DNA of 64,000 nt, taken from assembly GCA_037447655.1 (NCBI GenBank), contig JBBHKE010002640.1, forward strand, positions 484,696 through 548,695, written 5' to 3'. Positions 28,462 to 39,558 of the stretch are shown piece after piece. Origin of the DNA: Zygnema cylindricum. Lineage: Eukaryota; Streptophyta; Zygnematophyceae; Zygnematales; Zygnemataceae. Each line of letters opens with the position of its first letter. The first letter of the stretch is position 1. Position numbers and translations under genes: made by a program. Below the pieces are notes generated by a model. The model worked only from the letters and a program-made list of their open reading frames with translations, did not search any database and was not told the DNA's origin.

Positions 28462-30124
28462 GGGCGTGTCCCCATGTGTTCAAGTAAGGGTTTTTTTCCG
28501 TCGTTTACACAAAAAATGGGACTTCCTACTTGAAAATATTATGCCGTACGAAAAATGGGCAAAAACTCAAATACATTTTGCGTCATCTTGGAACTTGAAA
28601 GGTACGGCGATTTGGCTGTAATATCATCACGACCCACTTCCAGCTCATCTTCACACTTACACTGAAATCAAATTGCGACCTGCTTTTAATCAAAATACTA
28701 CCCTATTGACGAATAGAAAGCCTGGGTTGCACGCGTCAAAAGTTTTCATTTGTTTTTTGCAGTTGGGAGAATACACAAAAAAAAAATTGTTTGTCCGTTT
28801 GCTTATGTTGTCCACTTGTTGGCGTCTACAAATGTCATTTTGTAGACGTAGGCGATTGCTTATGTCGTTCACGTGTGGGCGTCAACAAATGACAGTCGGC
28901 GTCGACAATTGTCCCAGTATGTCAGGAGCTCTTTGCGGCGTACAAATGTCCGCAGTTTGTTCCGAGATCGTCCGCGTCTACAAATGTCAGCAGTTTGTCG
29001 GCGTCTACAGGTGTCGCAAGTATTGTCGACGTGTACAACTGCCACATATTCAGAATAATGAACGCGCAAGTAACGATTGACATAGGGTACGTCCCCATGT
29101 ATTAAAGTATCGACTTTAATCTGTCGTTTTCACCCAAAACGCAGTTCCGTACGAGATAAACTTTAGCCGTACAAAAAAATCAATTCTTTAAGAGTACAGC
29201 AAACTTCAAGTCGATGCTTTGAATGTACTTCATGTTTGTCGTCATGTGAACGCATTTTGGCGTTTTCCTTTTTTCGACCCCCGGGCAAGAGAATCTAGCC
29301 CGTCAGAAAACTTCATCAAAAATCACCTCGCGACCTGATTTCAGGGAAAGTACCGCCCAAGCAACGAATGAAAAATGACCCACGCACGCTCCACACGAGT
29401 GGTAAAATTTTAGGACGAGGGAGAGTACTCGCTATTTTTCTCCCTGCCCGTCACGTGCATGTACGGAAAAGACGAGGATGTACGGAAAAAAATCTGCAGG
29501 GGTCTCGGACCTGCAATTTCATTCATGGGTCCTCGATAGAATTTTGCATTGTCGTCGCCTCTCCCCTCTCCCTCTCACACTATCACTTTTATCTCTCACT
29601 TTTTAGAATGAGGCACGACAAAACTGGTATGAAATGAAAGATATTTGAAAAATTAATCTTTTGACTACCTTTATGTATATTTTTATGGCAAGTAGAGCGA
29701 AAAAAGTAGAGAAAACGAAATCGGGTATCCATGGCCGAAAGTTCTTGAAGCTGTGACGTCACAAGTGAGCGTGACGTCAAAATGTTACAAAACCCTAAAC
29801 ATCTGCCATGTCACAAAATTACAAAAATCTAGACGTCTACGACTGTCGCCGTTTTGGTTGGCGTCACCAATTTTGCAGTCGTCGTCAACCGTCACAAAGT
29901 TGTACCTGTCTACAACCGTCACATTTAAAAGTTCCGATTTCATTTTCGCACATAGGGACGCTTTTCAAAGTAGTACGGAACACTTCACTACAGTCCAAAA
30001 TACTTTTTCAAAGTATCGCTTACATGGGGACGTACCCATAGGCACACTTTGAAAAGTACACCGTAAAATCAGCGCTAAATTCCAAAATAACGTTTCAAAA
30101 TATCGGTTACATGGGGACACGCCC
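28462..30124. mobile_element. PIF/Harbinger-like element, copy 4 (host of copy 5)
   Basis: Perfect inverted ends GGGCGTGTCCCCATGT / ACATGGGGACACGCCC with TTA on each side. It matches copy 2 in opposite orientation (28462-28750 against 25540-25827, and 30041-30124 against 23151-23240). It is interrupted by the 953-bp copy 5. Ancestral length without the insertion is about 710 bp. Confidence 0.85.
29085..30037. mobile_element. PIF/Harbinger-like element, copy 5, nested
   Basis: 953 bp with ends GGGTACGTCCCCATGT / ACATGGGGACGTACCC and the 3-bp duplication ATA on both sides. Nearly collinear with copy 1 (9314-10256). The sequence around the insertion, GATTGACATA...ATAGGCACACTTTG, is uninterrupted in copy 2 and its tandem repeat. 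Confidence 0.88.
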
Positions 30125-30127
30125 TTA

Positions 30128-30512
30128 GGGTGAAAGGGGAACGTCGAGCCCTCCGTTTCCTGCAAAAGCTAATCGACTGCGAGCACGTGTCCTGCCAAAC
30201 AAAAGTATTGACCGATCGGCGAATTCTGTATCCACTCACCTTTTATCTTGTACCCCACTCGACGACCCTATTTGTCAGCAAAGCGACAAACATATCTATG
30301 ACGTGTGTGTCAAAGTACAGTACTGTAGCTAAAAGCGTACCTCTTGGGATATTTTTGTCAGCACTTGTTTTTGAAGATCCATCGCAACGGCGGCCGACAG
30401 CGCGACAACAACGATAAAGAAAAAAAAAAAAAACGGGTAACGTAAAAAAAAACACATTGCCAAGAACAAAAAAAACATTTACAGCTGGGAGGTACGGACA
30501 ATATGCACAGTA
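30128..30512. other. Unassigned sequence between mobile elements
   Basis: No gene or repeat recognised, apart from an A-rich run near 30420-30475. Short open frames on both strands have no recognisable similarity. Confidence 0.35.
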
Positions 30513-31050
30513 CACCGCGCATCGTTATTAGTGTCACGGTCACTAATTTGGGTTCTTAAAATTTTGATTTTTTTCCAAAAATAGTATACGTAATTTTAAT
30601 TTTTCCTTGACGTTAATTGAGGTTCCGTACAAATTAGCATACAGAACGAAAGTACATTAATATGTAAATAGTGTGGTGTACGGTCGATGTCAGACCGTGC
30701 ATAAATGTACCTTTTTAGTTGAAAATTTTACAAAAAATGACTTAAATCGGATGCGTTCGCATAGGAACGTGCGCTAAAAAAACGGGATTGGTCTGACATG
30801 TAAATAAGTCTGAATGTACGGATATTTAAATTTCACTACGGTGTACGATTTTTTATATTTTGTACGGAGACATATAATAATGTATATAATCGTACAGAAA
30901 ATTTTCCATTTTTGCTGTTCCAAATTAGCGTTAACACTGAAATTAGAATAAACCTTTTTTTTTTTAATTTTCAAATTCTTAATTAGCGTCAATGACGGTA
31001 TATTTACTTACACACTATTTAAACTTTGACACTAATAACGATGCGCGGTG
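30513..31050. mobile_element. TA-target MITE, 538 bp
   Basis: Perfect 24-bp inverted ends CACCGCGCATCGTTATTAGTGTCA / TGACACTAATAACGATGCGCGGTG, each bordered by TA. The interior is AT-rich with TTAGCGTT-type motifs shared with the family. Confidence 0.88.
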
Positions 31051-31052
31051 TA

Positions 31053-32047
31053 GAGGGACCGTATATACGTACATTTGTAAAATTGAAGGTACGTGGTAGC
31101 AAATCCTTTTCTTCTTCGGACGTGTGCATATTGGAGTCATGGCCTCGGAATCTTTGTCAGAAACATGTTTGTCGTTTAGTGACACATAGGGTTCCCGGGT
31201 GTGCTCCGAGATAGCAGGTGTGTCGATAGAGAATTCACATAGAATTTACTCCTGCGTTGCTATAATTACATACGACACCGAAGCGGATTGCTCGACAATT
31301 CAATGGAAAAGTACAGTACATACTGTGCCCCTTACGCCGTACGTAGAAGAGCTGTACAATTTGCGTACGGTACTTTTAGGGCAAAGGAACAAGGTGCGCA
31401 CGGAAAGCAGGTGACACGCTGGATTACCGTGTCATTTTGGCTGTCACGTATTCCCGGTCTCTCTGTGCAACAAATGGGAAGGCCGCCGTACACTATGCTA
31501 ATCCAGCGTGTCTACTTCGTCGTTATTTTTTCTAAATTTCTTCAACTTGAAGGAAGGCTCGCAATGAGAAACATCTTAAATCTAGGCCACAAAAATCCCT
31601 GTCATCACCATGCCTGAAGACGAATAGTATCTAATATTCTGATGCCAACTGGACAATGAATCGGACACTTATACAGACCAAACTGATCTGGACCGTCTGT
31701 TTTTTCAGAAAAGAGGTCAGGCGGAAAAAGTATCCTGAAGTATCCTAGCATCCGATTGGATGTATATTATTTTTCTCTGGGGTAGGTTAAGCGACTAAGC
31801 GGAGAAGACAGGCGGCAAGTCCGTACAACATACGGACTCCGAGATTATTATGAAGTACTATTCCATGTTTCGCCGTTACCCGACCGTTTATACAAGGGTG
31901 GCAAAATGTTCAAAGCGTTACTGTTTCAAGATTCATTATCTGCTGACTATACGAATCACCATTTCCGATCGGTTCTAGAGGTGAGTTAAAAAGCTGTAAT
32001 TAAGTTATAACAGAAGGATTAAAATACCCTTTTGTTCATTGTCATCA
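31053..32047. other. Intergenic, no gene recognised
   Basis: A 109-codon frame (31288-31617) shows no motif, and its composition does not differ from its surroundings. I see no RNA gene or transposon ends until the tRNA at 32048. Confidence 0.4.
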
Positions 32048-32120
32048 TCCGTTGTCGTCCAGCCTGGTTAGGATACCTGGCTTTCACCCAGGCGACCCGG
32101 GTTCAATTCCCGGCAACGGA
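32048..32120 (+). tRNA. tRNA-Glu (UUC)
   Basis: Cytosolic plant-type tRNA-Glu: the acceptor TCCGTTG pairs with CAACGGA. The anticodon stem CCTGG/CCAGG encloses CTTTCAC, with anticodon TTC. The T arm is CCGGG-TTCAATT-CCCGG. A and B boxes are intact and no intron is present. Confidence 0.92.
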
Positions 32121-32227
32121 GTCACATCATATTTTTATGCCTTTGTTCTGTCATACCCATGCCCACAGAGGGATGAATGGCGCATGTGGGAGATTGCCCC
32201 ACAGAGCCAAATAAGGCGCTATTGATA

Positions 32228-32444
32228 CACCGTGAATCGATATTAGTGTTAATGTTTTTTTCGTTTCTTAAAACATCTTTTATCCGTACATACATGTCGG
32301 ATTGCAGACCTGACGGTTGCGGTTGAAAGGTATGGTTCTCAGCTTCCGATTGGCTATCTGAAATTAAAAATCGGACAAGCGTGTACGGATAAAAGATGTT
32401 TTAAGTGGCGAAAATTAGATTAACACTAATAGCGATACACGGTG
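32228..32444. mobile_element. TA-target MITE, 217 bp
   Basis: The ends CACCGTGAATCGATATTAGTGTTAAT and ATTAACACTAATAGCGATACACGGTG are inverted, with inner inverted sequence continuing (TTAAAACATCTTTTATCCGTAC / GTACGGATAAAAGATGTTTTAA). TA on both sides; the right TA is shared with the next element. Confidence 0.82.
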
Positions 32445-32446
32445 TA

Positions 32447-32806
32447 CCGCCCGGGTATCTCGGACTTGAAGGGATACATGTTAGGGTTTTTTATTGGTGT
32501 TGTGTTTTTTTTATAAACACAACTGAGAAAAAACCCTAAACATATGTATACGCAAGACGCGCCGCGCGGCGCGGCGTGTCGTAAAACGAAATGAAAGTGG
32601 GGCGACGTGGACGCGTCCGGTTCCTTGACCTACATCCCCACACCTTGTCCGTAGCGCGAAAACTGCAAGGTTCCTTCGTTACTTTACGACGCGCTGTGCG
32701 TATAAGTATGTTTAGGGTTTTTTCTCACTTGTGTTTTTTTTTATAAAAAAAACAACCAATAAAAAACCCTAAACATATAACCCTAAAATCCGAGATACCC
32801 GGGCGG
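32447..32806. mobile_element. Palindromic element with CCGCCCGGGTATCTCGGA ends
   Basis: 360 bp with perfect 18-bp inverted ends CCGCCCGGGTATCTCGGA / TCCGAGATACCCGGGCGG, a TA at each border, and inner inverted blocks each holding AAAAAACCCTAAACATA. The GC-rich centre (GCGCCGCGCGGCGCGGCG) is unlike the AT-rich surroundings. Family unknown. It abuts the preceding MITE with one shared TA. Confidence 0.7.
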
Positions 32807-32906
32807 TACAGTATCTTGCAACGTGTGGGAATAGCGCCTTATTTGGCTCTGTGAGGCAATCTCCCACATGCCCCACACGGCGGGTGACACTTGTAGCGCA
32901 CCAAGT

Positions 32907-33090
32907 CTGTACTGTACAGTAGTTTTTGTACTTACCTGTACTGTACAGTAGTTTTTGTACTTACCTGTACTGTACAGTAATTTTTGTACTTACCTGGACT
33001 GTACAGTAGTTTTTGTACTTACCTGTACTGTACAGTAGTTTTTGTACTTACCTGTACTGTACAGTAGTTTTTGTACTTACCTGTACTGTA
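32907..33090. repeat. 29-bp tandem repeat, about 6.3 copies
   Basis: Unit CTGTACTGTACAGTAGTTTTTGTACTTAC, nearly identical in all copies. Each contains the palindrome ACTGTACAGT. The low divergence suggests recent expansion. Confidence 0.95.
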
Positions 33091-33506
33091 ATGTACCATC
33101 CAGGCGGCTCGAGTTATAATGTGGAAAAATAAAAAATGTAGACTTCCGAACTTTGCTGAACATCGGATCGTGCCGTCAAAATGCATTAACAAAAATTAAA
33201 AATGGTACGGATGAGGGCACCAGTAAACAGCCTCCAATCCTCACTAATGGAGATATACACTAAGTCATCGAAATATTGTTACTTTTCATTCAAAAAGATT
33301 TGTTTAAAATGAAATAAATAGAAATAGGACCGGTATCCTCAAAAAGAGAACAGTAACAGTTTTCCCAACCAGACCTCAATTTCAAACGCGAACAAAAAAA
33401 ATAGAAAATGCACGCAACAAATTAAAATCCTTGGGAATCGAAATTTCTTGAGTTTGGCGTTTTTAAAAAAATTGTTTTAGATTTAAATTTTATATCAAAT
33501 TTGTCA
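33091..33506. other. Spacer between tandem repeat and tRNA pseudogene
   Basis: AT-rich sequence with no open frame or repeat of note. Confidence 0.4.
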
Positions 33507-33577
33507 TCCGTTGTCGTCCAGCCTGGTTAGGATACCTGTTTCACCCAGGCGACCCGGGTTCAAATCCCGGCAACGGA
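33507..33577 (+). pseudogene. tRNA-Glu pseudogene
   Basis: Identical to the tRNA-Glu at 32048 over nearly all its length, but two bases are missing from the anticodon arm: CCTGTTTCACCCAGG in place of CCTGGCTTTCACCCAGG. The anticodon stem and loop are therefore shortened. One T-loop base also differs (CAAAT for CAATT). Confidence 0.8.
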
Positions 33578-36500
33578 GTAAGTAGTTGTGACTTTGAAAC
33601 AGGATATTAATAAAATTTTTCAATAATCGTTTTTTGCCCAATTTCTGCCGATTAGGGTCTGGAAAAAAGAAAGAGCTATATGAAAGAAAAGAGCCAATTG
33701 GCTAAAGAGGCGGAAGAAAAAGGGAAAAAGGTCCGTACTTGTATTTGGGTCGTCAGAGGTATGAAAGCAAAATTTAGAGATACAACGAACAAACGCGTTC
33801 AGAATATGAGCGGGAGACGCTCGAAAATCAATATGGACAAGAGGAGGTTCATACGGTGGCCGAAATTTTTTGTACGGCAAGGGGAAATGATTCGTTAAGG
33901 AACTTGGAGGTATCATAAGAAGCATATAAAAACTTTTACGGAACCGCACGGTTTTGTGACTTCGTCGAGGGCGCTGTTAAAGGTTATAGGAATATGATGG
34001 AATCTTTAGAGGCACTAGTGTCGGAGCCAACGAGTCTTTAGACAAACGTAAATGTGATTATAAGATGTCAAGGAAAAAAACAACTAGAGTATGCAATCCC
34101 AAAGGAATTTCTCAATAGCTATTGGGTCTTATATTACACCGATGGGAAGACTCTCAAAGGTTTTAGGGCATGAGGAGTCTTATTGGTGCTTGGACCATAT
34201 AAAAAAAGAAAATGGATGTACAAGATACAACCAAGACAAACAATCGAAAACACTTGAGAGTTTTGCAAAACACTTGAGAGTTTTGCAAAAAACATGAGTA
34301 CTTCCGACTGGTGAGAGGCGCACAGTAACGAAGGAAGAGTGCCCACGTGGTGACATTCCCAAGGTCGTCTATCCACGTACAAAAAAAATAACGCCTTAGG
34401 TATGTTGGCATTTGGTATCGTCCAGTTAGATCATGTAATAGACTTAAACAAATATCACAACATGGACATTGATGAAAGCATAGGCTGAGTTTTAAATGGA
34501 AAATAACGATCGGGAATCAAAGTACGGGATCCCCTTGCCTTAAGTCTCAATCAAACAATAGGGTAGTTTTTGGTATAAGTTAAAGTATTGAACCACGGAT
34601 CATGCATGTTTAATATAATATTACAAAGAGAAGGAATTGGGCCGGCAATAAATGATCAATAATGAGGTTTTGTCCTCCCCACTGAATGATCCTCATCCTA
34701 CTTACATAAATTGTCTTTGAAGTTTTGTTTTATTAAAAAACATTTAAGCTCCACGTGTTTTTTTTATCCTCTTTTGTCATGTCTTCCTTATTGCCAATAC
34801 ACTTATTTTGTGAATGGGTTGTTGGTTTATACTAATGAGTATGTTCTTTTAGTAAGCCACCTTTAGAGTATGAAATTTTTAAGATATAGGAAAAATGGGA
34901 TTATTGGCTACCAACATTATATCTGACATTTTGTTTCAATGACACCTTCGAGCTCAGGGTCGACAATATTTTTCACAAATTCGAGTTAAAAAGAGTTTGG
35001 CTTCAAGCCATTTAAATTCGAGAACCTATGCTTCCGATGCAAAATTTTACCAACATTTCAATCAATATTTTTTTTACTTGATGTATATTCAGATCGGCGA
35101 CGACCTCTCCTTTAGAAATAGAAACAAGTTTTTTAACGCGAGAGCACAAAACTTTACAAAAACCCATAACATGTTCGAGGACAAGTCTCGGGGTAAAGGG
35201 GCTCTCTGTAAACGGATGACTCCACGAGAAAAAATTATAACATGGTAGCCAACGCTTAGCAGTGAGAAATATGTCTTCTCATCAGAAGAAGGAGATAAGT
35301 CTTTTGAAACGGTATCCTATGTCCAAAGGATGATATCATTTCACCAAGTTGTTACTCAAGATGCAAAAAAACTTATAGGAAGGTACAGGAAAAAAAAGAC
35401 ACGTAGGGAGAAATAGGTGTAAGAAACAGTAAAACAAGACGATTATCTGGATAGGCTCTTCCGCTAACAAGATATTTTATAATTCTTTGTGGGTTAGACT
35501 AATAATTATTTAAACAACGTAGGCTACTGCGTATTAATCTGTAACAAAGTAGAGGAGGATATGGAAGTTTAAATTTAGGGATCAACGGGTTTCTACCGTT
35601 CTACCAAAAAGTAGAGAAAGGTAAAGGAGTCCATTATTTAGGTTACAGGACAAGCTAATGGATATAGGGATCACCGGGCCATCTACCAATTTGCAAAGAA
35701 GTAGATAACGTTGTGGGAGTTTATATTTTAGGGTCCATTGGACATTTTAAAGGTTCTTAGTGGTCTTGAAAAGATCAATGAAACTGTATTTTATAAGATC
35801 TCGGTCATCTAACGGATTATGGAAAACTCGGTATTGACCTCTCCCAATTTCTCTTTTTAAAAGGGTAAGTCAAAATACACAGATGCAACATTTAGAGAAG
35901 ATTTTGTGGGAGTGTTGGGTTGTAAAATAATAACAAAAGTTTTAATTTAAAGTGATAGGTCTCGATTGGAGGGCTTAATGCTTTATTAGAAAATCGAGAA
36001 CGTATCATTTCTCTAGTTCCTTGTCCTCTACAAGCCGACGGTTTGGCCCTTTGTGTGCCACCACCAAAAGCGCAATAATCGTTGGTAGCTCTAACCACCC
36101 ATCGTATAAGAGCTAAAGGTAAAGCGTTGAAACCCCTAGACACCACCATCGAGGATATACCTCGGAATGCATCTCGTGATAGTCGATGCGATCGCCACGC
36201 AACATAAAACTTTACTACTTTCAAAAATGATGGTTTGGGCAAGAATGACCACTTAATGACGCCTTTTTTTTTAGTTTTTCAAAGCAATAATCTCGCACCT
36301 ACAAAAAAATATTCAATTACTTGTAGATTTTTTTCCCATAGGAATATTTTATATAAATTTGTGGTTTTTAAGACTATAAGACTTAGAGTTAAGCCATGAA
36401 CTTTGACTTGGGTACGAAAATTGGGGCCTTATAGATTCATATGGAGAAACGAGTTATTTTGAAGTTAGGGTCTTTCGAGGATCAAAGAGATAGTGGCAAC

Positions 36501-39500
36501 TCAAAACCTACAATAGAAATGAGAATTGACAAAAGAAAACATGAGGCAGGGAAGTTGAAATAGTGTAAAGTACTTTCACGATAGTTGTCGCAAGCTGAAA
36601 CAATTTCAACGGTGGGGGAAGTAGGCAAGGGAGCACCAATGATGACTCATGAGTAAAGCAAAGACCCACAAATTATAGAACAGGAGAGGAAACTCGAGAA
36701 CAAACATATGTTAGTGGCGAAAGAGGAGGGATTTTAGATGGGAAAAATTAGATCCTTGGAATACTATAAACATTTTTATCCTAAGGAATAGCGGACGTAA
36801 GCTGCTTTCTTTATTGAAAAGGAGCCAGTCTCACTTCAAAATTTAGATTGATAAGAGGACAATTTACACCAGTCGGTACCCACTTTGTTTTTTGGGCCCT
36901 AAAAATACTCGAAGTGAAACATTCAATTGGCTTGACAACGAGTTAGTGTCGCAGTGTTGAAGGCGTTGACGACTAAAGTCAAGGTCCCAAATTCGAGCCA
37001 TGCCGACTGAGCTTTTTTTAGTATAGGAGAAATACAAAATGTCGACTTTTCAAAAAATGGAGCAAGAAAAACACATCTCTCCATGTTGGAAACAACTTAA
37101 AAGGTAGTAGGTGAACGAAATAGTAGAGACGTTTGAGAACCCAAAATTTTAGGTTTACGTTTTTTGTTCTAAAATTATGACCTTTATGTACACGGATCGG
37201 GTTACGACCTACATTAATTTAGTTTGAAAAATCAAAATCAGATCATGATCTCATCGATAATGACGAAGTGCATCGTTCCCGTCACATCGTTTAAAATTGC
37301 TAAATAAATTCAGGTGATCGTGATGATTTCATAACTAACATCACCCTGATGTTAACACATCCAAACGGGTTTTTGATCACGTTGGTATTGATGAAGTGTA
37401 TTTTTATCGTCATATCTTATGAAAACGCAAAAATGAGGGCAATTTTATTAAAATTTGACTGCTAATCCCTTGAGTATCTTTAACTTGGGAGAAAATATAA
37501 ACAACCCATTGGATTATCACCGCGCTTGTTAACGTCGACCGTTATATGAAATTAGTAATTGACTTGAGTCTACGAATACGTGTTGGAAGCAACCCACGTA
37601 AATAAAAGTGTTGGGCGCAAGCCACGTTTAAGCTTCGAGAATAAACTTCCTCTTTCTCTTTATTTCTGTGAGATGAGCAGGAGGAGCACCTTTCTCCATT
37701 TTATAAAGATCCGATATAACGTTATGGGTATAGTGTGTAATCTCAACTCAAAGAAAAAATAGTTGGCCAAAGATCAAACTCGGGACATCTACAAAATGTC
37801 CCCAATACATTACTAGGTGTGCAATTGTTTTGGAAATCAATACCATAAGCTCGATAATCCGTGCCACCAGTTTAGAGATCGATGCGAGTAGTTGCGAGAC
37901 CAGTACTAATAGGTCTATATTATTACGGGCCGAGTGTAGTTGCAATTGACATTTTGAGCATTGTTCGACACATCTTGCGTACGTTGACATGTTTCAATCA
38001 CACTGTCTGTCTCTCAATTTCCACTAAGTTGAAATGAAACGTAAACGATACGGTGAGGAGAGTAAAAAGGGTAACGGAGAAGGAGAAATAAAAACAAGGT
38101 TACTCTCACATGCCCTCCCTTTCCCCTTTCCTTTCCCCCTTGTTTTCTCTTCGATTTTTTTTCCCCTCTCCTTTTTTTTTTTCTTTCTTCCTTTGTTTTT
38201 ACATTTTGCTCACTCGTTTTTTCTCCCTATCCCTTTTGCTCTCCAACTCTTTTAAGTTTTTTTATAGTGGGAGAGGGAGAATGGGAGGAGGGGGGAGCGG
38301 AAAAGAGAGAGGTAATGAAGAAAAAGAGGTATAGTGAAAGTAAAAGAGCAAATTGCCTTTGTTCTCTCTTGCTCCCTCTTTATTTCCCTCTCCTATTTTT
38401 TTTTCTATCATTTTCCCTATCCTATTTGTTTTTCTATCATTGTCCCTCTCCCTTTCCATTTCCCTCTCATTTTTCCCCTCTTTACCTTTTTTTTGTTGTG
38501 AAAGAGGGTGAAAGACAAAATAAGGAAAGTGAAAGAGAGAAAGTTGTTTTTCTCGCTCTTTTTATAGAAACAGCGAGAATAAAAATCATATTTTTTAACG
38601 TTAAACACCATTTATGTCCATTTTTTTATATATATCTATTGCATACAATTTAAATAACATTAGTGTTTTACAATAGTGTCGAAAGCTGATTTTATATGAT
38701 GGCCAACGTTATTAAGCACAGGAAAATTTGAACGACTTCTTAATTTTTTGGAGAAGTTAAATTTTGTTAGACAAGTTAAATGTGGTCAACGGATTGATCT
38801 TCAAATCCTAACACGATGTTACCAAATTCATGGTACGATGTACTTTGATTCGCTTGCTCCCAACCAAAATGACATTTTCGCTTTTCATTTATCAAAATAT
38901 TGCTTTGTTCAATTGAATTTGGTATTAACACTTACCCAACAGACAACTTCATAATATTTGATTTGGAAAAAAATGGGACATTTAACTCTTATTTCGAGAA
39001 CTTTTTACGTGATTGCGCTCGGCGATCTTTATAAGTTATAAAACCTTGTAGCCCCTTCCCAATTCTCATGTCAACTATCTATCGCCGAGATATAATTGTC
39101 GCCTTTCAACACTCTCAAGCGTCAGCCATCCTCCGAGAGAGTATGGTGGTGAACGATGGTCGCGTGTCGAAAGACTTACCTCCGCGCCACCTAGTGCACA
39201 TCAATGATGTTTGTCATTCGACAATGTGGACTTGTTTTAGGTTTTTCGGTCGACGAGCTAGTTAGTCGTATGAGTTTTTTTATCTCGTGGTCTTAAGTGC
39301 CCCTATAGTTTAGCTTTTATATTTCTATTTTTTTTATTGCTTTCATTGTCTTGCTATTAGAGTTGCTTAGCTTTTGTATTTTTTGTTAGATCTTTTAGGT
39401 TTTCCATTTGAAGCCTTAAATGGTAATCAACAATTTTCCATTTCTATCACTTTTTGTACTTTGACGATTCAACTATCGCCTTTTTGTTAAAAATATCTTT

Positions 39501-39558
39501 ATCTTCTTCTCTTGACCATAGTTCCACATGCACAAAAACATTAAATTATCATTCGATT
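33578..39558. other. Gene-poor AT-rich stretch
   Basis: Six kilobases in which I can support no gene. Short open frames exist (for example 33680-33898 plus, 35892-36242 minus, 34997-35248 plus), but none shows a motif or family resemblance. A faint B-box-like GGTCCCAAATTCGAGCC at about 36985-37002 could be an old tRNA-derived piece. Some segments read like decayed coding DNA (about 33920-34140), but not well enough to name a family. Confidence 0.4.
38100..38560. repeat. Polypyrimidine / polypurine low-complexity tract
   Basis: Alternating C/T-rich (CCCTCTCC, TTTCCCTCTCC) and G/A-rich (GAGAGGGAGAATGGGAGG) runs. The open frames here are products of this composition. Confidence 0.8.

Larger units (their letters stand above)
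32180..32871. repeat. Outer inverted repeat enclosing two mobile elements
   Basis: GCGCATGTGGGAGATTGCCCCACAGAGCC... (32180-32223) is the inverted copy of 32830-32871, with only a couple of differences. Between the arms lie the MITE 32228-32444 and the palindromic element 32447-32806. The arms may be a third, older foldback into which both inserted. Confidence 0.75.

Noticed and set aside
31288-31617. 109-codon plus-strand frame
   Set aside because: No recognisable motif, no splice or neighbour context, length not beyond chance.
32480-32780. AAACCCTAAA motifs considered as interstitial telomere sequence
   Set aside because: Single occurrences in each arm of a palindrome, not tandem arrays.
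32914-33090. Tandem repeats considered as CRISPR
   Set aside because: Units are head-to-tail without spacers, and the genome is eukaryotic.
35892-36242. 116-codon minus-strand frame, considered as a transposase remnant
   Set aside because: No catalytic or zinc motif of MULE, hAT or other families could be matched.
36960-37020. B-box-like GGTCCCAAATTCGAGCC, considered as a tRNA or SINE
   Set aside because: No acceptor or anticodon arm could be folded convincingly.
38034-38653. Frames of 65-128 codons on both strands
   Set aside because: Low-complexity C/T and G/A tracts translate into open frames by composition.
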